The notes beneath the pieces are model-generated. The model made no database searches, was not told the DNA's origin, and worked only from the letters and a program-made list of their open reading frames with translations. Both the position numbers and the translations under genes were made by a program. A stretch of DNA of 64,000 bases. Source: Dactylosporangium sucinum (GTDB taxonomy: Bacteria; Actinomycetota; Actinomycetes; Mycobacteriales; Micromonosporaceae). The first letter of the stretch is position 1. The number at the start of each line of letters is the position of its first letter. Positions 34,828 through 43,757 of the stretch are shown here, piece by piece. The stretch lies in NCBI RefSeq assembly GCF_014647515.1, contig NZ_BMPI01000028.1, forward strand, positions 20,975-84,974, read 5' to 3'.

Positions 34828-35789
34828 GCCTTCCTGGATTCGTAACCGAGCTTGATGCGCGGATTGATCACGCCGTAGAGGAGGTCGACGACGATGTTGA
34901 CGACGACGAAGACCACCGCGATGAACATCATCACGCCGATCGTGACCGGGTAGTCCCGCGAGCCGAACGACTCGATGAGCAACCGGCCCACCCCGGGGAT
35001 GCCGAAGACCGACTCGACCACGACCGAGCCGCCGAGCAGGAACCCGGTGATCACACCGAGGACCGTCACCACCGGCAGCAGCGCGTTGCGCAACGCGTCC
35101 TTCCAGACGACGACCCGCTCCCGGACGCCCATGGCCCGGGCGGCCGAGATGTAGTCCTGTCCCAGGATCTCGAGCATGCTCGATCGGGTCAGCCGCGCGA
35201 CGAGGCCGATCTGCGGCGCGGCCAGGGCGAAGGCGGGCAACACGCTGTGCTGCAGGCTCTCCAGCGGGCTGTCGGTGAAGCGGACGAAACCCTGGTACGG
35301 CAGAACGCCCGGCACCCACCAACCGAAGATCAGCACCAGGAAGATCGCGATCACGACGTTCGGCACGGAGATGCCCACGAGCGAGCCGACCCGGACGAAC
35401 TGGTCGGCCGGCTTGTCCTGGCGCAGCGCCGACCAGATTCCCAGCGGGACACCGATGACGATGATGAGGAGCAACGCGACGAGGCTCAGCTGCACCGTCA
35501 CGGGCAGCCGATGGGCGATCAGGTCGAGGACGGGCTGCCCGGAGCCGTAGGCGTTGCCGAGGTCGCCGCGCACCGCGCTCGCGGCCCAGGCCAGGTACTG
35601 GACAGGTATCGACTGGTCGAGGTGCATCTTCTGGCGCATCGCCTCGATCGCCTCCGGCGGCGCGTCAGCGCCCGCCTGGAGCAGCGCCGGATCGCCCGGC
35701 GCCAGCCGCAACAGCGTGAATGCCACCATCGAGACGAGGATCAACACGGGCACTGCGAAGAGCGCGCGCGAGACGAGCAGCCTCAGCAT
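34824..35789 (-). CDS. ABC transporter permease (DppB-like), first gene of dpp-type operon
   Basis: 321 residues, six membrane helices: MLRLLVSRALFAVPVLILVS, the P-G-D-P motif near residue 33, and coupling loop GQDYISAARAMGVRERVVVWKDALRN. Its binding protein is encoded divergently at 36068. The operon promoter is TTGACC-17-TACGTT on the minus strand (35894-35922) and operator E begins 4 bases after the -10, about 75 bases before the start codon. Confidence 0.9.
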   Translation of the reverse strand: MLRLLVSRALFAVPVLILVSMVAFTLLRLAPGDPALLQAGADAPPEAIEAMRQKMHLDQSIPVQYLAWAASAVRGDLGNAYGSGQPVLDLIAHRLPVTVQLSLVALLLIIVIGVPLGIWSALRQDKPADQFVRVGSLVGISVPNVVIAIFLVLIFGWWVPGVLPYQGFVRFTDSPLESLQHSVLPAFALAAPQIGLVARLTRSSMLEILGQDYISAARAMGVRERVVVWKDALRNALLPVVTVLGVITGFLLGGSVVVESVFGIPGVGRLLIESFGSRDYPVTIGVMMFIAVVFVVVNIVVDLLYGVINPRIKLGYESRKA

Positions 35790-35863
35790 CGCCCGACCGC
35801 CCGCGAGGTCCTGCGCCCACCGGCTCTAGCTTTCAATGCTTCTCCCGCGCAGCAACGGCCGAT

Positions 35864-35889
35864 TGTTCCGGAAAACGGAACGGCGTTTC
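35864..35889 (-). promoter_or_regulatory. Tripartite IclR-type operator (site E), dpp-type operon
   Basis: Read leftward: GAAAC-GCC-GTTCC-N7-GGAACA, full consensus. It lies 4 bases after the -10 TACGTT (35894-35899); the -35 is TTGACC (35917-35922), 17-base spacer. Third half-site is gene-proximal. Confidence 0.8.
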
Positions 35890-36010
35890 GTCGAACGTAC
35901 GGGAAGCCGATACCGAGGTCAAGACACGAACTCGGGTGACGGTGACGGACCGGCTCCCACACACCAGCCGCCTTGACCGACGCACACCCCGCACGTACGT
36001 TATCTCACCA

Positions 36011-36036
36011 GGAACAGCGTTCCTTCTGACGGAACA
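36011..36036 (+). promoter_or_regulatory. Tripartite IclR-type operator (site F), binding-protein operon
   Basis: GGAAC-AGC-GTTCC-N7-GGAACA: a perfect palindromic dyad plus the third half-site, which is followed by a further partial GAAC. Promoter TTGACC (35973-35978), 17 bases, TACGTT (35996-36001), so the dyad starts 9 bases after the -10. It ends 31 bases before the start codon. Confidence 0.8.
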
Positions 36037-36067
36037 TGTGGAACACGGGTGCCTAGATCGGAGTCGT

Positions 36068-37657
36068 ATGAGACCTGGAGGGTTCGCCGGGGGTGCCGCC
36101 GCGCCGTCACGCTCGGCGGTACGCCGTTTCGGCACGGCACTGGCCGTCCTGTGCCTGGCGGTCTCGGCCGCCGCATGTACCTCGACCGAGTCGGCCGGTG
36201 GCGGCGACACCACGTCGCTGCGCGTCGACGTCACCAACGAACCGGACACCCTGGACCCGATGGCGCGCAACACGCCGGAGACGCAACGGGTCTACCGGCT
36301 GACGTACAGCGGCCTGCTGAGCTACAAGGAGGACCAGACGCTGGTCCCCGACCTCGCTGCCGCCATGCCCGAGGTCAGCGCCGACCGGCTGACGTACACC
36401 ATCAAGCTCCGTGAAGGGGTGACGTTCCACGACGGAGCGCCGTTCACGGCCAAAGACGTGGTCTTCACCTACGACGTGGTCCGGGAGGCGAAGAACGCGA
36501 GCCAATGGCGCTCCGGCCTGCGGCTGGTCGACACCGTCGAGGCGCAAGGCGACTACACGGTCGTGATCAAGCTGAAGAGCCCCTACTCCTATCTCGACAG
36601 CCGGCTCGCCATGATCCCGATCCTGTCGTCGGCGACGCCTTACGTGCCCAACCAGACGTACACCACCAAGAGCAACGGGACCGGGCCCTACAAGCTGAAG
36701 TCGTTCGCCAAGGGCGAGAACCTGGTGCTGGAGGCGAACGACAAGTACTTCGGCGCCAAGCCGAGCATCAAGACGGTGACGCTGAACCTGGTGCCGGAGA
36801 ACGCCTCCCGCATCGCTCGCCTCGTCAACGGGCAGACCGACATCGTCCCCGAGCTGCCGGCCAGCCAGATGAAGCTGGTCTCGAACGGCGGCCAGAACGC
36901 CGTCGCCGTCACCGGCAACGTCTCCCGGCTGTTCCTCTACCCGTCGCTGGCCGCGAACCGGCCGACCGCCAACGCCGACTTCCGGCTCGCGGTGGCCTGG
37001 GCGATCGACCGCCAGCAGATCGTGAATCAGGTCTACGCCGGTCAGGGCCGGCCCAACAGTACCTACCTGACCTACGGCACGCCCTACCACGACGAGCAGC
37101 TCGGGCTCTACTTCGGCAGCACCGCGAACGCGGAGAAGGCCAAGAGCCACCTGGCGGCCGCGGGCGGTGCCCCGTCGCGCCCGCTCGAGTTCATCGTCAC
37201 CAACGTGCCCGAGCTGATCAGCGCGGCCACCATCATCCAGGCCAACCTCAAGGCGGTCGGCATCGAGGTCCGTATCGAGGTCGCCGAGGTCGCCGCGTTC
37301 TACCCGCGGCTCGTGTCGGGCGAGTACGACTTCATCATGTGGCGTAGCCCGACCGCCACCTCGAGCGGCTTCGCCCCGGACTACGCGTACGGCGGCCTCT
37401 ACTCGAACTCGGCGAACAACCTGGCCAAGTTCAGCGACCCGAAAATGGACCAGCTGCTCGACGCCGCCATCAGCGTGCCGGCCGATCAGCAGGCCGCGGC
37501 CTGGAAGGCCGTTCAGGAGTACGACGTCCAGACCCAGGGCAACATCCAGGTCGTCGTCTCCACGTACAACGAGGGCTACTCGAAGGCCCTGACCAACTAC
37601 GCCCCGTCCAAGCTGCTCTGGCTGAACACCCTGGCCGGCGCCAGCATCTCCCGCTGA
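36068..37657 (+). CDS. ABC transporter substrate-binding lipoprotein (SBP_bac_5), dpp-type
   Basis: 529 residues. Basic N-terminus with a hydrophobic segment (FGTALAVLCLAVSAAACTS) and lipobox SAAAC; then family 5 features: LDPMARNTPETQRVYRLTYSG, RLTYTIKLREGVTFHDGAP, GTGPYKL, FRLAVAWAIDRQQIV. ATG 36068 follows GGAG at 6 bases; upstream in-frame sequence contains the promoter and operator. It serves the divergent DppBCDF-like transporter. First gene of a rightward run (binding protein, bicupin, VOC, cyclase, MmgE/PrpD, MFS), although hairpins at 37667 and 39020 may attenuate readthrough. Confidence 0.9.
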   Translation: MRPGGFAGGAAAPSRSAVRRFGTALAVLCLAVSAAACTSTESAGGGDTTSLRVDVTNEPDTLDPMARNTPETQRVYRLTYSGLLSYKEDQTLVPDLAAAMPEVSADRLTYTIKLREGVTFHDGAPFTAKDVVFTYDVVREAKNASQWRSGLRLVDTVEAQGDYTVVIKLKSPYSYLDSRLAMIPILSSATPYVPNQTYTTKSNGTGPYKLKSFAKGENLVLEANDKYFGAKPSIKTVTLNLVPENASRIARLVNGQTDIVPELPASQMKLVSNGGQNAVAVTGNVSRLFLYPSLAANRPTANADFRLAVAWAIDRQQIVNQVYAGQGRPNSTYLTYGTPYHDEQLGLYFGSTANAEKAKSHLAAAGGAPSRPLEFIVTNVPELISAATIIQANLKAVGIEVRIEVAEVAAFYPRLVSGEYDFIMWRSPTATSSGFAPDYAYGGLYSNSANNLAKFSDPKMDQLLDAAISVPADQQAAAWKAVQEYDVQTQGNIQVVVSTYNEGYSKALTNYAPSKLLWLNTLAGASISR

Positions 37658-37666
37658 AAACGCCGA

Positions 37667-37698
37667 GCGGTGCGTGGCCGGCAGGGGCCACGCACCGC
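37667..37698 (+). terminator. Hairpin after binding-protein gene
   Basis: 13-bp stem GCGGTGCGTGGCC / GGCCACGCACCGC with a 6-base loop, 10 bases after the stop. It probably ends most transcripts or processes the mRNA so that the binding protein is made in excess over the enzymes downstream. Confidence 0.65.
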
Positions 37699-37729
37699 AA
37701 GCTCAACTCGGTCGACTGAAGGGAACATC

Positions 37730-38971
37730 GTGCGACCACATGTGGAACTCATCCACGAGGACGACTACATCTGGCACGTCGCCGAACTGGTCGGCGGCGA
37801 GGGCCGCGCCAGCGAGCGCCGGCTCTCCGTGGACGAGGAGGACGGCTCGTCATCGCTGCGCGTCGACTTCCACACCGACTGGGGACGCTCTCCCGGCATC
37901 CACCACGCCAACACTGAGTACCACGTGCTCAAGGGCTCGATGACGTACGGCGGCAAGACGTTCGGTCCCGGTGCGTACGTCTACGCGCCGAAGGGCGTTC
38001 CGACCGACGCCATCACCTTCACCGAGGGCACCCAGATCCTGCACTACCGTGAGTACGGCGACGCCGGCTTCGACCGGGTGGAGTCGATCCAGGCACCGCG
38101 CTGGAGCGACGCCCGCGAGGACGTCACCGTCCTGGACACCGCGGCGATGCAGTGGGACGCGGTGCCCAACGCCGGGCCCATGCCCGGCCTGTTCATCAAG
38201 TACCTGCACGTGGACCCGGTGACCGGCTTCTACACCAGGCTGGTCCACGCCCAGGAGGGCTGGAGCGACCACCGCGTCGCCCACCACCCCTGCTACGAGG
38301 AGGCCTACACCACCCAGGGCCGGATGACCTACAACTTCGGTGACCTGGACCTCGGCACCTACTTCTTCCGGCCCGCCCGCATCAAGCACGGCCACTTCGT
38401 CGCGGACAAGGGCGGCACCACGTGGCTGCTGCGCTCGGACGGCGAGCTGCACAACTGGTACTCCGAGAACGAATGGGTCCGCTGGGGCGCCGACGCGGTC
38501 AACTACGGCCCCGGTGGCGGCCGGATGCGCTGGTCGCAGTCCACGCACGACCGCGCCAGCGGCCCGTCCTCGCGCAGCGAGGCCGACCTGGAGGCCCTGC
38601 AGGCGTCGGTCCGGCACTCGCACAGCCTCGGCGACACCGACTCCGCCTACGTGCCGCACGCGCAGCGCGTGGACCCGAGCATCATCGCCATCGCCAAGGC
38701 CCTCGACGCGGCCAACCTCCAGGGCGGTCACGGCCAGGAGCACGACCACGACCACGACCACGGTCACGAGCACGGTCACGAGCACCCCCACCTCGACTGG
38801 GGGGCCTCGCCGGCGTCACTCGAGCACCCGCACGAGCGCACCGACGAAGGCGCCTACAACTGGGGCTTCAGCCGCGCAATCCGTCCGGGCGAGGAGATCC
38901 CGGCACCCATCCTGTCGTCACTGCCGGTCCGCTCCCGCTCTCGCGGGCGCTGGGACGGCGACGGTATGTGA
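37730..38971 (+). CDS. Bicupin (DUF4437-like) with His/Asp-rich metal tract
   Basis: 413 residues. Two cupin domains: the first at about 45-115 with putative ligands His58, His59, Glu63 and His65 (IHHANTEYH), the second at about 165-240 with His185, His186, Glu190 and later His220/His222. A C-terminal linker at 334-354 is almost entirely His, Asp, Glu and Gly, a probable metal store or delivery tail. Such bicupins act as metal-dependent dioxygenases or isomerases; the DUF4437 likeness is by eye. GTG 37730 follows GAAGGG at 6 bases. Confidence 0.7.
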   Translation: MRPHVELIHEDDYIWHVAELVGGEGRASERRLSVDEEDGSSSLRVDFHTDWGRSPGIHHANTEYHVLKGSMTYGGKTFGPGAYVYAPKGVPTDAITFTEGTQILHYREYGDAGFDRVESIQAPRWSDAREDVTVLDTAAMQWDAVPNAGPMPGLFIKYLHVDPVTGFYTRLVHAQEGWSDHRVAHHPCYEEAYTTQGRMTYNFGDLDLGTYFFRPARIKHGHFVADKGGTTWLLRSDGELHNWYSENEWVRWGADAVNYGPGGGRMRWSQSTHDRASGPSSRSEADLEALQASVRHSHSLGDTDSAYVPHAQRVDPSIIAIAKALDAANLQGGHGQEHDHDHDHGHEHGHEHPHLDWGASPASLEHPHERTDEGAYNWGFSRAIRPGEEIPAPILSSLPVRSRSRGRWDGDGM

Positions 38972-39019
38972 CCCGGTTCGAGCTCGTCCGCTGAGCAGGA
39001 TGCAGCAAAGCGCCGCACC

Positions 39020-39051
39020 CGCGGCCGTCGACCTCCGCGTCGACGGCCGCG
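39020..39051 (+). terminator. Hairpin after bicupin gene
   Basis: 13-bp stem CGCGGCCGTCGAC / GTCGACGGCCGCG with a 6-base loop, about 50 bases after the bicupin stop and 106 bases before the next start. No T-run. Confidence 0.6.
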
Positions 39052-39157
39052 AGGCGTCCACCCGCCGGCGGACCATATCCGGCCGTGGTCCGGCTCCGCC
39101 GCAGCGCGCTGCGCGGCCGGGCCGCTGGCATCGACGTCCGTAACACGAAGGAGAAGC

Positions 39158-40099
39158 GTGAGCAGCCCAGGTCGCGGCGTCCTCGGCCCGGTCATCGTCA
39201 CCGCCGACACGCAGGCACACGTCGGGTTCTTCACCGAGGTGCTCGGCCTCGAGATGCGCGGTCAGGTGGAGCGCGACGCCGCCGAGGCGGAGCGGATGTG
39301 GTCCTTCGGCCAGCCGGTCCTGGAGACCGCGCTGGTCACGCCGGGCACGTACGGCACGGTGCGGCTGCTGCAGTTCGCCGCCTCCGCGTCGGCGGACACC
39401 GTGCGCAGCCCGGAGACCGGAGACCGGCGCGACGCGTTCAAGGTCATCGACTTCTACTGCCCCGACCCGGACTCGGTCGAGGAGCACGCCGTGCGCATGG
39501 GCGCGCGCAAGCTCAAGCCGACCGCCAGCTACGAGACGGGCGGGCTCTCCTTCTCCGAGACCCATCTCTGGGTCGGCGACGGCGTGGTCTGCGCCCTCTG
39601 CGCCGGCGACCGGGAGGATTTCGGCAGGTTCGTGCGGGTCCGCGACCGGGTGGCGTCCGAGGTGATGAGCGTGTCGGCTCCGGTCCACGACGCACGCGCG
39701 GCGCACCGTTTCTACCGCGAGATCCTGGGCCTGGAGCAGGTCATGGAGTACGGATTCGCCGACGAGTCGTTCCAGCACATGGTGGGGCTGGCCGACGACG
39801 GCGGCATCAGCGCCGTCAACTACGGCAGCGACCTGCGTGACCCCTTCATCGGGATCATCGACTACGGCCCCGGCGACCCGGCCATGACGTTGCGTGACGC
39901 CCGGCCGCCGAGCCGCGGCATCATCGCCTGCACCGTGGCCGTCGACTCGGTCGCGGACGTGCTCGGCCGCGCCGCCGGCGCCGGGCTGTCCGCCACGGAG
40001 CCGATACATACCGAACTTGCCCCGTGGGGACCGACGACGAGCGCCCTGGTCCGGTCGCCCAACGGGATCCTGCACCACATTGTCGCCGCTACGACCTGA
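39158..40099 (+). CDS. Two-domain VOC superfamily protein 1
   Basis: 313 residues with two vicinal-oxygen-chelate modules (about 8-150 and 165-310; GPVIVTADTQAHVGFFTEVLGLEM and SVSAPVHDARAAHRFYREILGLEQV). The family includes extradiol dioxygenases, glyoxalases, epimerases and fosfomycin-resistance enzymes. It is one of five related two-domain VOC proteins in the island. GTG 39158 follows AAGGAGAAG. It sits before a cyclase gene with a 48-base gap, so both may act on successive ring intermediates. Reaction unknown. Confidence 0.8.
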   Translation: MSSPGRGVLGPVIVTADTQAHVGFFTEVLGLEMRGQVERDAAEAERMWSFGQPVLETALVTPGTYGTVRLLQFAASASADTVRSPETGDRRDAFKVIDFYCPDPDSVEEHAVRMGARKLKPTASYETGGLSFSETHLWVGDGVVCALCAGDREDFGRFVRVRDRVASEVMSVSAPVHDARAAHRFYREILGLEQVMEYGFADESFQHMVGLADDGGISAVNYGSDLRDPFIGIIDYGPGDPAMTLRDARPPSRGIIACTVAVDSVADVLGRAAGAGLSATEPIHTELAPWGPTTSALVRSPNGILHHIVAATT

Positions 40100-40147
40100 T
40101 CCGTGAGCGGTCCCCGCCGCACCGACGAGAGAGTTTGAGGAAACCAC

Positions 40148-40978
40148 GTGACGACCGAGTCTGCCCTTTCCCTGGATCCAGTGTGGGAACGGCTGGGCCG
40201 AGGGCGGGTCATCGACCTCGCCCAGCCGATGCATCAGGGCATGCCGCAGTCGGCGAACCATCCACCGTTCCGGATGGTCGTCGAGCGCCGCCACGGCGAC
40301 ATGGTCCGGCCCGACGGCGGCTCGGCGGCGAACGAGTTGATCGTCACGGGCGGGCACGTCGGCACACACGTGGACGCGCTGGGCCACGTGTCCCAGGACG
40401 GCAGGGTCCACGGCGGCATGGCGGCCGAGGCGATCCAGTCGAACCGGGGCCTGGCCCAGCTCGGCATCGACGCCTTCGAGCCGTTCGTGGGGCGCGGCGT
40501 CCTGCTCGACGTCGCCCGCCTGCACGGGATCCCTGTGCTCCCCGCGGGGTATGAGATCACCCCTGAGGATCTCGAGGCGGCCGCCGCACTGGCCAAGGTG
40601 GAGCTGCGCCCCACGGACGCGGTGCTCGTCGGCACCGGATGGTCGAGGCTGTGGCCTGACCACGAACGGTTCATCGGCCGGGCCGGCGGGGTGCCCGGAC
40701 CCGGTGAGGCAGCCGCGCGCTGGCTGGTCGACCGGGGCGTGCGGGTGGTAGGCGGCGAGACCATCGCGTTCGAGCGGCTGGCGCCGGGCGCCGGGCACGC
40801 CACACTGCCGGTTCATCGCGTGCTCCTGGTGGAGAGCGGCGTGAACATCATCGAGACGATGCGCCTGCACGAACTTCTGGACACCCAGGTCGCGGAGTTC
40901 CTCTTCGTGCTCGCGCCGCTGTCCATCGTCGGCGCCACCGGGTCGCCGGTCCGGCCGTTGGCGGTCATCGGTGAGTGA
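40148..40978 (+). CDS. Cyclase-family metal-dependent amidohydrolase-like protein
   Basis: 276 residues of the cyclase / kynurenine formamidase family. The metal motif HxGTHxDxxxH is intact: His70, His74, Asp76 and His80 (GGHVGTHVDALGH). Later family features are VLVGTGWSRLW and GGETIAFE. Members hydrolyse formamides, lactams or isatin-type rings. GTG 40148 follows GAGGAAA. Its stop overlaps the MmgE/PrpD start by 8 bases, showing translational coupling. Together with the hydantoinase-like gene at 55013 it supports a substrate with a cyclic amide or imide. Confidence 0.85.
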   Translation: MTTESALSLDPVWERLGRGRVIDLAQPMHQGMPQSANHPPFRMVVERRHGDMVRPDGGSAANELIVTGGHVGTHVDALGHVSQDGRVHGGMAAEAIQSNRGLAQLGIDAFEPFVGRGVLLDVARLHGIPVLPAGYEITPEDLEAAAALAKVELRPTDAVLVGTGWSRLWPDHERFIGRAGGVPGPGEAAARWLVDRGVRVVGGETIAFERLAPGAGHATLPVHRVLLVESGVNIIETMRLHELLDTQVAEFLFVLAPLSIVGATGSPVRPLAVIGE

Positions 40979-42389
40979 CGTGACACAGGTCCAGCAGCTC
41001 GCCGCCTTCGCCGCCGGCTGCCGCGACGAACTTCCGGCGCACGTCGCCGAGGACGTCACCAACCGCATCATCGACACGGTGGGCAACATGCTGGCCGGGC
41101 GAGCCGAGGCCACCGACCGCAGCGACTCCGGACTGGCCGTGCAGCGCGTCGTGCAGGAGTGGGGCGGCCGGCCGCAGGCGGCCGTGGTCGGCGACGCGCA
41201 GCGGCTGCCCGCGGTATCCGCCGCGCTGGTCAACGGGGCCTTCGCGCACGCACTGGATTTCGACGACACACATCTGCCCTCGGTACTGCATCCCAGCGCC
41301 TCGGTGGTGCCGGCGGCGCTGGCCGCCGCCGAATCGGTGCGCGCCCGGGGGACCGACGTGGTCGCCGCCGTGGCGGCGGGCATCGAGGTCTGTAACCGGC
41401 TGGGGATGGCTTCGTACCTGCCGAGCCTGCGCAATTCGCTGTTCTTCGAGAAGGGCTTCCACGCCACGTCGATCTGCGGCACGATCGGCGCCGCGGTCGC
41501 AGCCGGCATGCTCTACGGCCTGGACGCCGACGGCCTCGCCTCGGCGATCGGCGTCGCGGCGAGCATGGGTGCGGGCATCCTGGAGGCCAACCGGACGGGT
41601 GGCACGGTCAAGAAGATCCACTGCGGCTGGGCCGCGCACGGCGGCATCGCTGCCGCGGCACTGGCCCGGGAGGGCGTGACCGGCCCACCGACCGTGCTGG
41701 AGGGGCGGTTCGGCTTCTTCGCCGCCTACCTGGACGGGCAGTACGACAGCCCCGCGATGCTCGACGATCTCGGCACCCGGTGGGAGCTGCTGCGCACCGT
41801 CTACAAGCCGTACCCCTCCAACCACTTCACGCACCCGGGCATCGACTGCGCCCTGGCGCTGCGGGCCGGCGGCCTGGACCCGGCGGACATCACCGAGATC
41901 GAGCTCGGTGTCGCCGGGCCGACGCTTCGCACCATCGGCGAGCCCCGAGCGGCGAAAGTCCGCCCGGCATCGGCGTACCACGCGAAGTTCTCCGGGCCGT
42001 TCACCATCGCCACCGCGCTGCTGGGCGGCGGCGGTCTCGGGGTCTACCTCGACGACTTCGTCCCCGGTGCGGAGACAGACCCTGACCGGCTCGCCCTGGC
42101 GAACCGGGTGACCTGCGTCGACGACCCGCGGGCCAGCGAGATCTTCCCGAACGCGTTTGCCGCGGTGCTGACCGTACGGACCCGGGGCGGCGCCGTCCTC
42201 AGCCACCGGGTCGACTCCTCCAGGGGCGGTCCCGAGCACCCGTTGACGCTCGCCGACCACCGCCTGAAGTTCCGGCTCAACGCCGGCCGGGCCCTTCCCG
42301 AGGAGCGGGTCACGCAACTCGAGGAGGCGGCGACGGCGTTGGCCGGCGGCGAACCGGTCGACCGCCTGCTCGCGCTGACCCTTCCCTGA
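40971..42389 (+). CDS. MmgE/PrpD-family protein
   Basis: 472 residues. It has the MmgE/PrpD pattern: NRIIDTVGNMLAGR near 30, LVNGAFAHALDFDDTHLPSVLHPSA at about 87-110, FEKGFHATSICGTIGAA near 165, and KPYPSNHFTHPGIDCALAL near 280. The family includes 2-methylcitrate dehydratase, cis-aconitate decarboxylase and iminodisuccinate epimerase, so a dehydration or decarboxylation of a polycarboxylic acid is likely. GTG start overlaps the cyclase stop; the MFS gene starts 3 bases after its own stop. Confidence 0.85.
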   Translation: MSDVTQVQQLAAFAAGCRDELPAHVAEDVTNRIIDTVGNMLAGRAEATDRSDSGLAVQRVVQEWGGRPQAAVVGDAQRLPAVSAALVNGAFAHALDFDDTHLPSVLHPSASVVPAALAAAESVRARGTDVVAAVAAGIEVCNRLGMASYLPSLRNSLFFEKGFHATSICGTIGAAVAAGMLYGLDADGLASAIGVAASMGAGILEANRTGGTVKKIHCGWAAHGGIAAAALAREGVTGPPTVLEGRFGFFAAYLDGQYDSPAMLDDLGTRWELLRTVYKPYPSNHFTHPGIDCALALRAGGLDPADITEIELGVAGPTLRTIGEPRAAKVRPASAYHAKFSGPFTIATALLGGGGLGVYLDDFVPGAETDPDRLALANRVTCVDDPRASEIFPNAFAAVLTVRTRGGAVLSHRVDSSRGGPEHPLTLADHRLKFRLNAGRALPEERVTQLEEAATALAGGEPVDRLLALTLP

Positions 42390-42392
42390 CGG

Positions 42393-43736
42393 ATGCGAGC
42401 CTCGGCTCGCGCCATCATGACCAGCGCCGCCGGGCTGGGGCTGGTCATGATGGACAACACCGCCGTGACGCTGGCGTTGCCGGCGATCGCGGCCTCGCTC
42501 GGCGCGGTGGTCGCGGACCTGCAATGGGTGCTGTCCGCCCCGCTGCTGGCGGCAGCCGTGGTGCTGCCGCTGGCCGGCGCGATCGGTGACCGCTACGGGG
42601 CGCTGCGGGCCATGCGAATCGGCCTGCTCGTCTTCGCCGTCGCGGCGCTCGTCGTCGCGACGAGCCCCGATGTGGTCACGCTGATCGTCGCGCGGGCAGC
42701 GCAGGGCGTCGGCCAGGCGTTCATGCTGCCCAACGGGGCGGCCCTGCTCGCCGCGAACGTTCCGGTCGCCCGCCGCACCCGGGCGGTGAGCACCTGGATC
42801 TCGGTCAGCTCGCTCGGGCTGGTGCTGGGGCCGCTCGGCGGCGGGCTGGCGATCGAGCACCTCGGCTGGCGATGGCTGTTCGCGGGGCACCTCCTCGTCG
42901 CCGTCGCCGGCATCATCGGCACGCGCCGGCTGAGCGACTCCGAACACCGCTCGCCCCATCCGATCGACCTCCGGGGCGTCGTGGCCGGCGGCGCCGCCCT
43001 GTTCTGCACGTGTTTCGGGCTCATCGAGCTCGGGCGCCCGTCCGGCCGGACGGGGCTCGCGCTGCTGGGACTCGGGCTGGGCGTGGCTGCGGCCGGGGCC
43101 TTCGTCGCGATCCAGCGCCGCCGGCCCCATCCGTTGCTCGACTTCGGCATGTTGCGCAACCGGCAGTTCGCCGCCGTGGTCCTGGCCGCGTTGGTCTACA
43201 ACGGCGCGCTCTCCGGCACGACCTTCCTGCTCTCCCTGCTGATGCAGAACGCACGTGGGGTGGCACCGGGTGCGGTGGGTCTCATCCTGCTCTGCGCGAC
43301 CGCGGGCATACCCCTCGGTTCCCAACTCGCCGGCAGCCTGGGCACCCGGCTCGGTCTGCGTGTCGTGATGGCCGCGGCCGCGCTCGTCCTGGGGATCGGC
43401 TACACGATCGTGGCCGGACTGGCGCTGGCGCCGCCGGCCCTCCTCGCCGTGCCGCTGCTGATCACCGGCCTTGCCTCGGGGGCCCTCTTCGCCTCGGACA
43501 CCGTGGCCGCCCTCGCCGTCGCCACCCCGCAGAAGGTCTCCTCCGGGCTCGCCTCGGTGAGCCTCTCCCGGCAGGTCGGTTCGCTGCTCGGCATCGCCGG
43601 GCTGGGCGCGCTCAGTGCGGCGGTCACCCCGGTCTCCCAACCCGCCGGTGCGCGCGTCGCCATGGTCATGGCCGGATTGGTCGTACTGCCCTGTGCGCTG
43701 CTGCTGTGGCGCTACGTGCGCCATCAGGCCCCGTAG
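42393..43736 (+). CDS. MFS transporter (DHA-type drug/metabolite exporter)
   Basis: 447 residues with 12-14 membrane helices. It has the N-terminal D-N-T-A-V-T-L-A-L-P motif of DHA2-like proteins, motif A GDRYGALRAMRIGLL, and motif C-like LGLVLGPLGGGLA. Likely a proton-driven exporter or importer of a pathway compound. ATG 42393 lies 3 bases after the MmgE/PrpD stop, so it ends the rightward operon; it converges with the dehydrogenase gene 21 bases away. Confidence 0.85.
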   Translation: MRASARAIMTSAAGLGLVMMDNTAVTLALPAIAASLGAVVADLQWVLSAPLLAAAVVLPLAGAIGDRYGALRAMRIGLLVFAVAALVVATSPDVVTLIVARAAQGVGQAFMLPNGAALLAANVPVARRTRAVSTWISVSSLGLVLGPLGGGLAIEHLGWRWLFAGHLLVAVAGIIGTRRLSDSEHRSPHPIDLRGVVAGGAALFCTCFGLIELGRPSGRTGLALLGLGLGVAAAGAFVAIQRRRPHPLLDFGMLRNRQFAAVVLAALVYNGALSGTTFLLSLLMQNARGVAPGAVGLILLCATAGIPLGSQLAGSLGTRLGLRVVMAAAALVLGIGYTIVAGLALAPPALLAVPLLITGLASGALFASDTVAALAVATPQKVSSGLASVSLSRQVGSLLGIAGLGALSAAVTPVSQPAGARVAMVMAGLVVLPCALLLWRYVRHQAP

Positions 43737-43757
43737 CGGTTCGCCGCGCGCCGTCGC

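Noticed and set aside
38740..38790. CAC/GAC-rich repeated stretch that might be a CRISPR or microsatellite
   Set aside because: It encodes the His/Asp/Glu tail of the bicupin in frame. Units are 3-6 bases with no spacers.
38918..41509. 863-codon minus-strand frame opposite VOC 1, cyclase and MmgE/PrpD
   Set aside because: Low-complexity shadow. The plus-strand genes show intact family motifs throughout.
40965..43724. 919-codon minus-strand frame opposite MmgE/PrpD and MFS genes
   Set aside because: Highly charged low-complexity translation (repeated EQ, RG, GD) from antisense reading. No domain.
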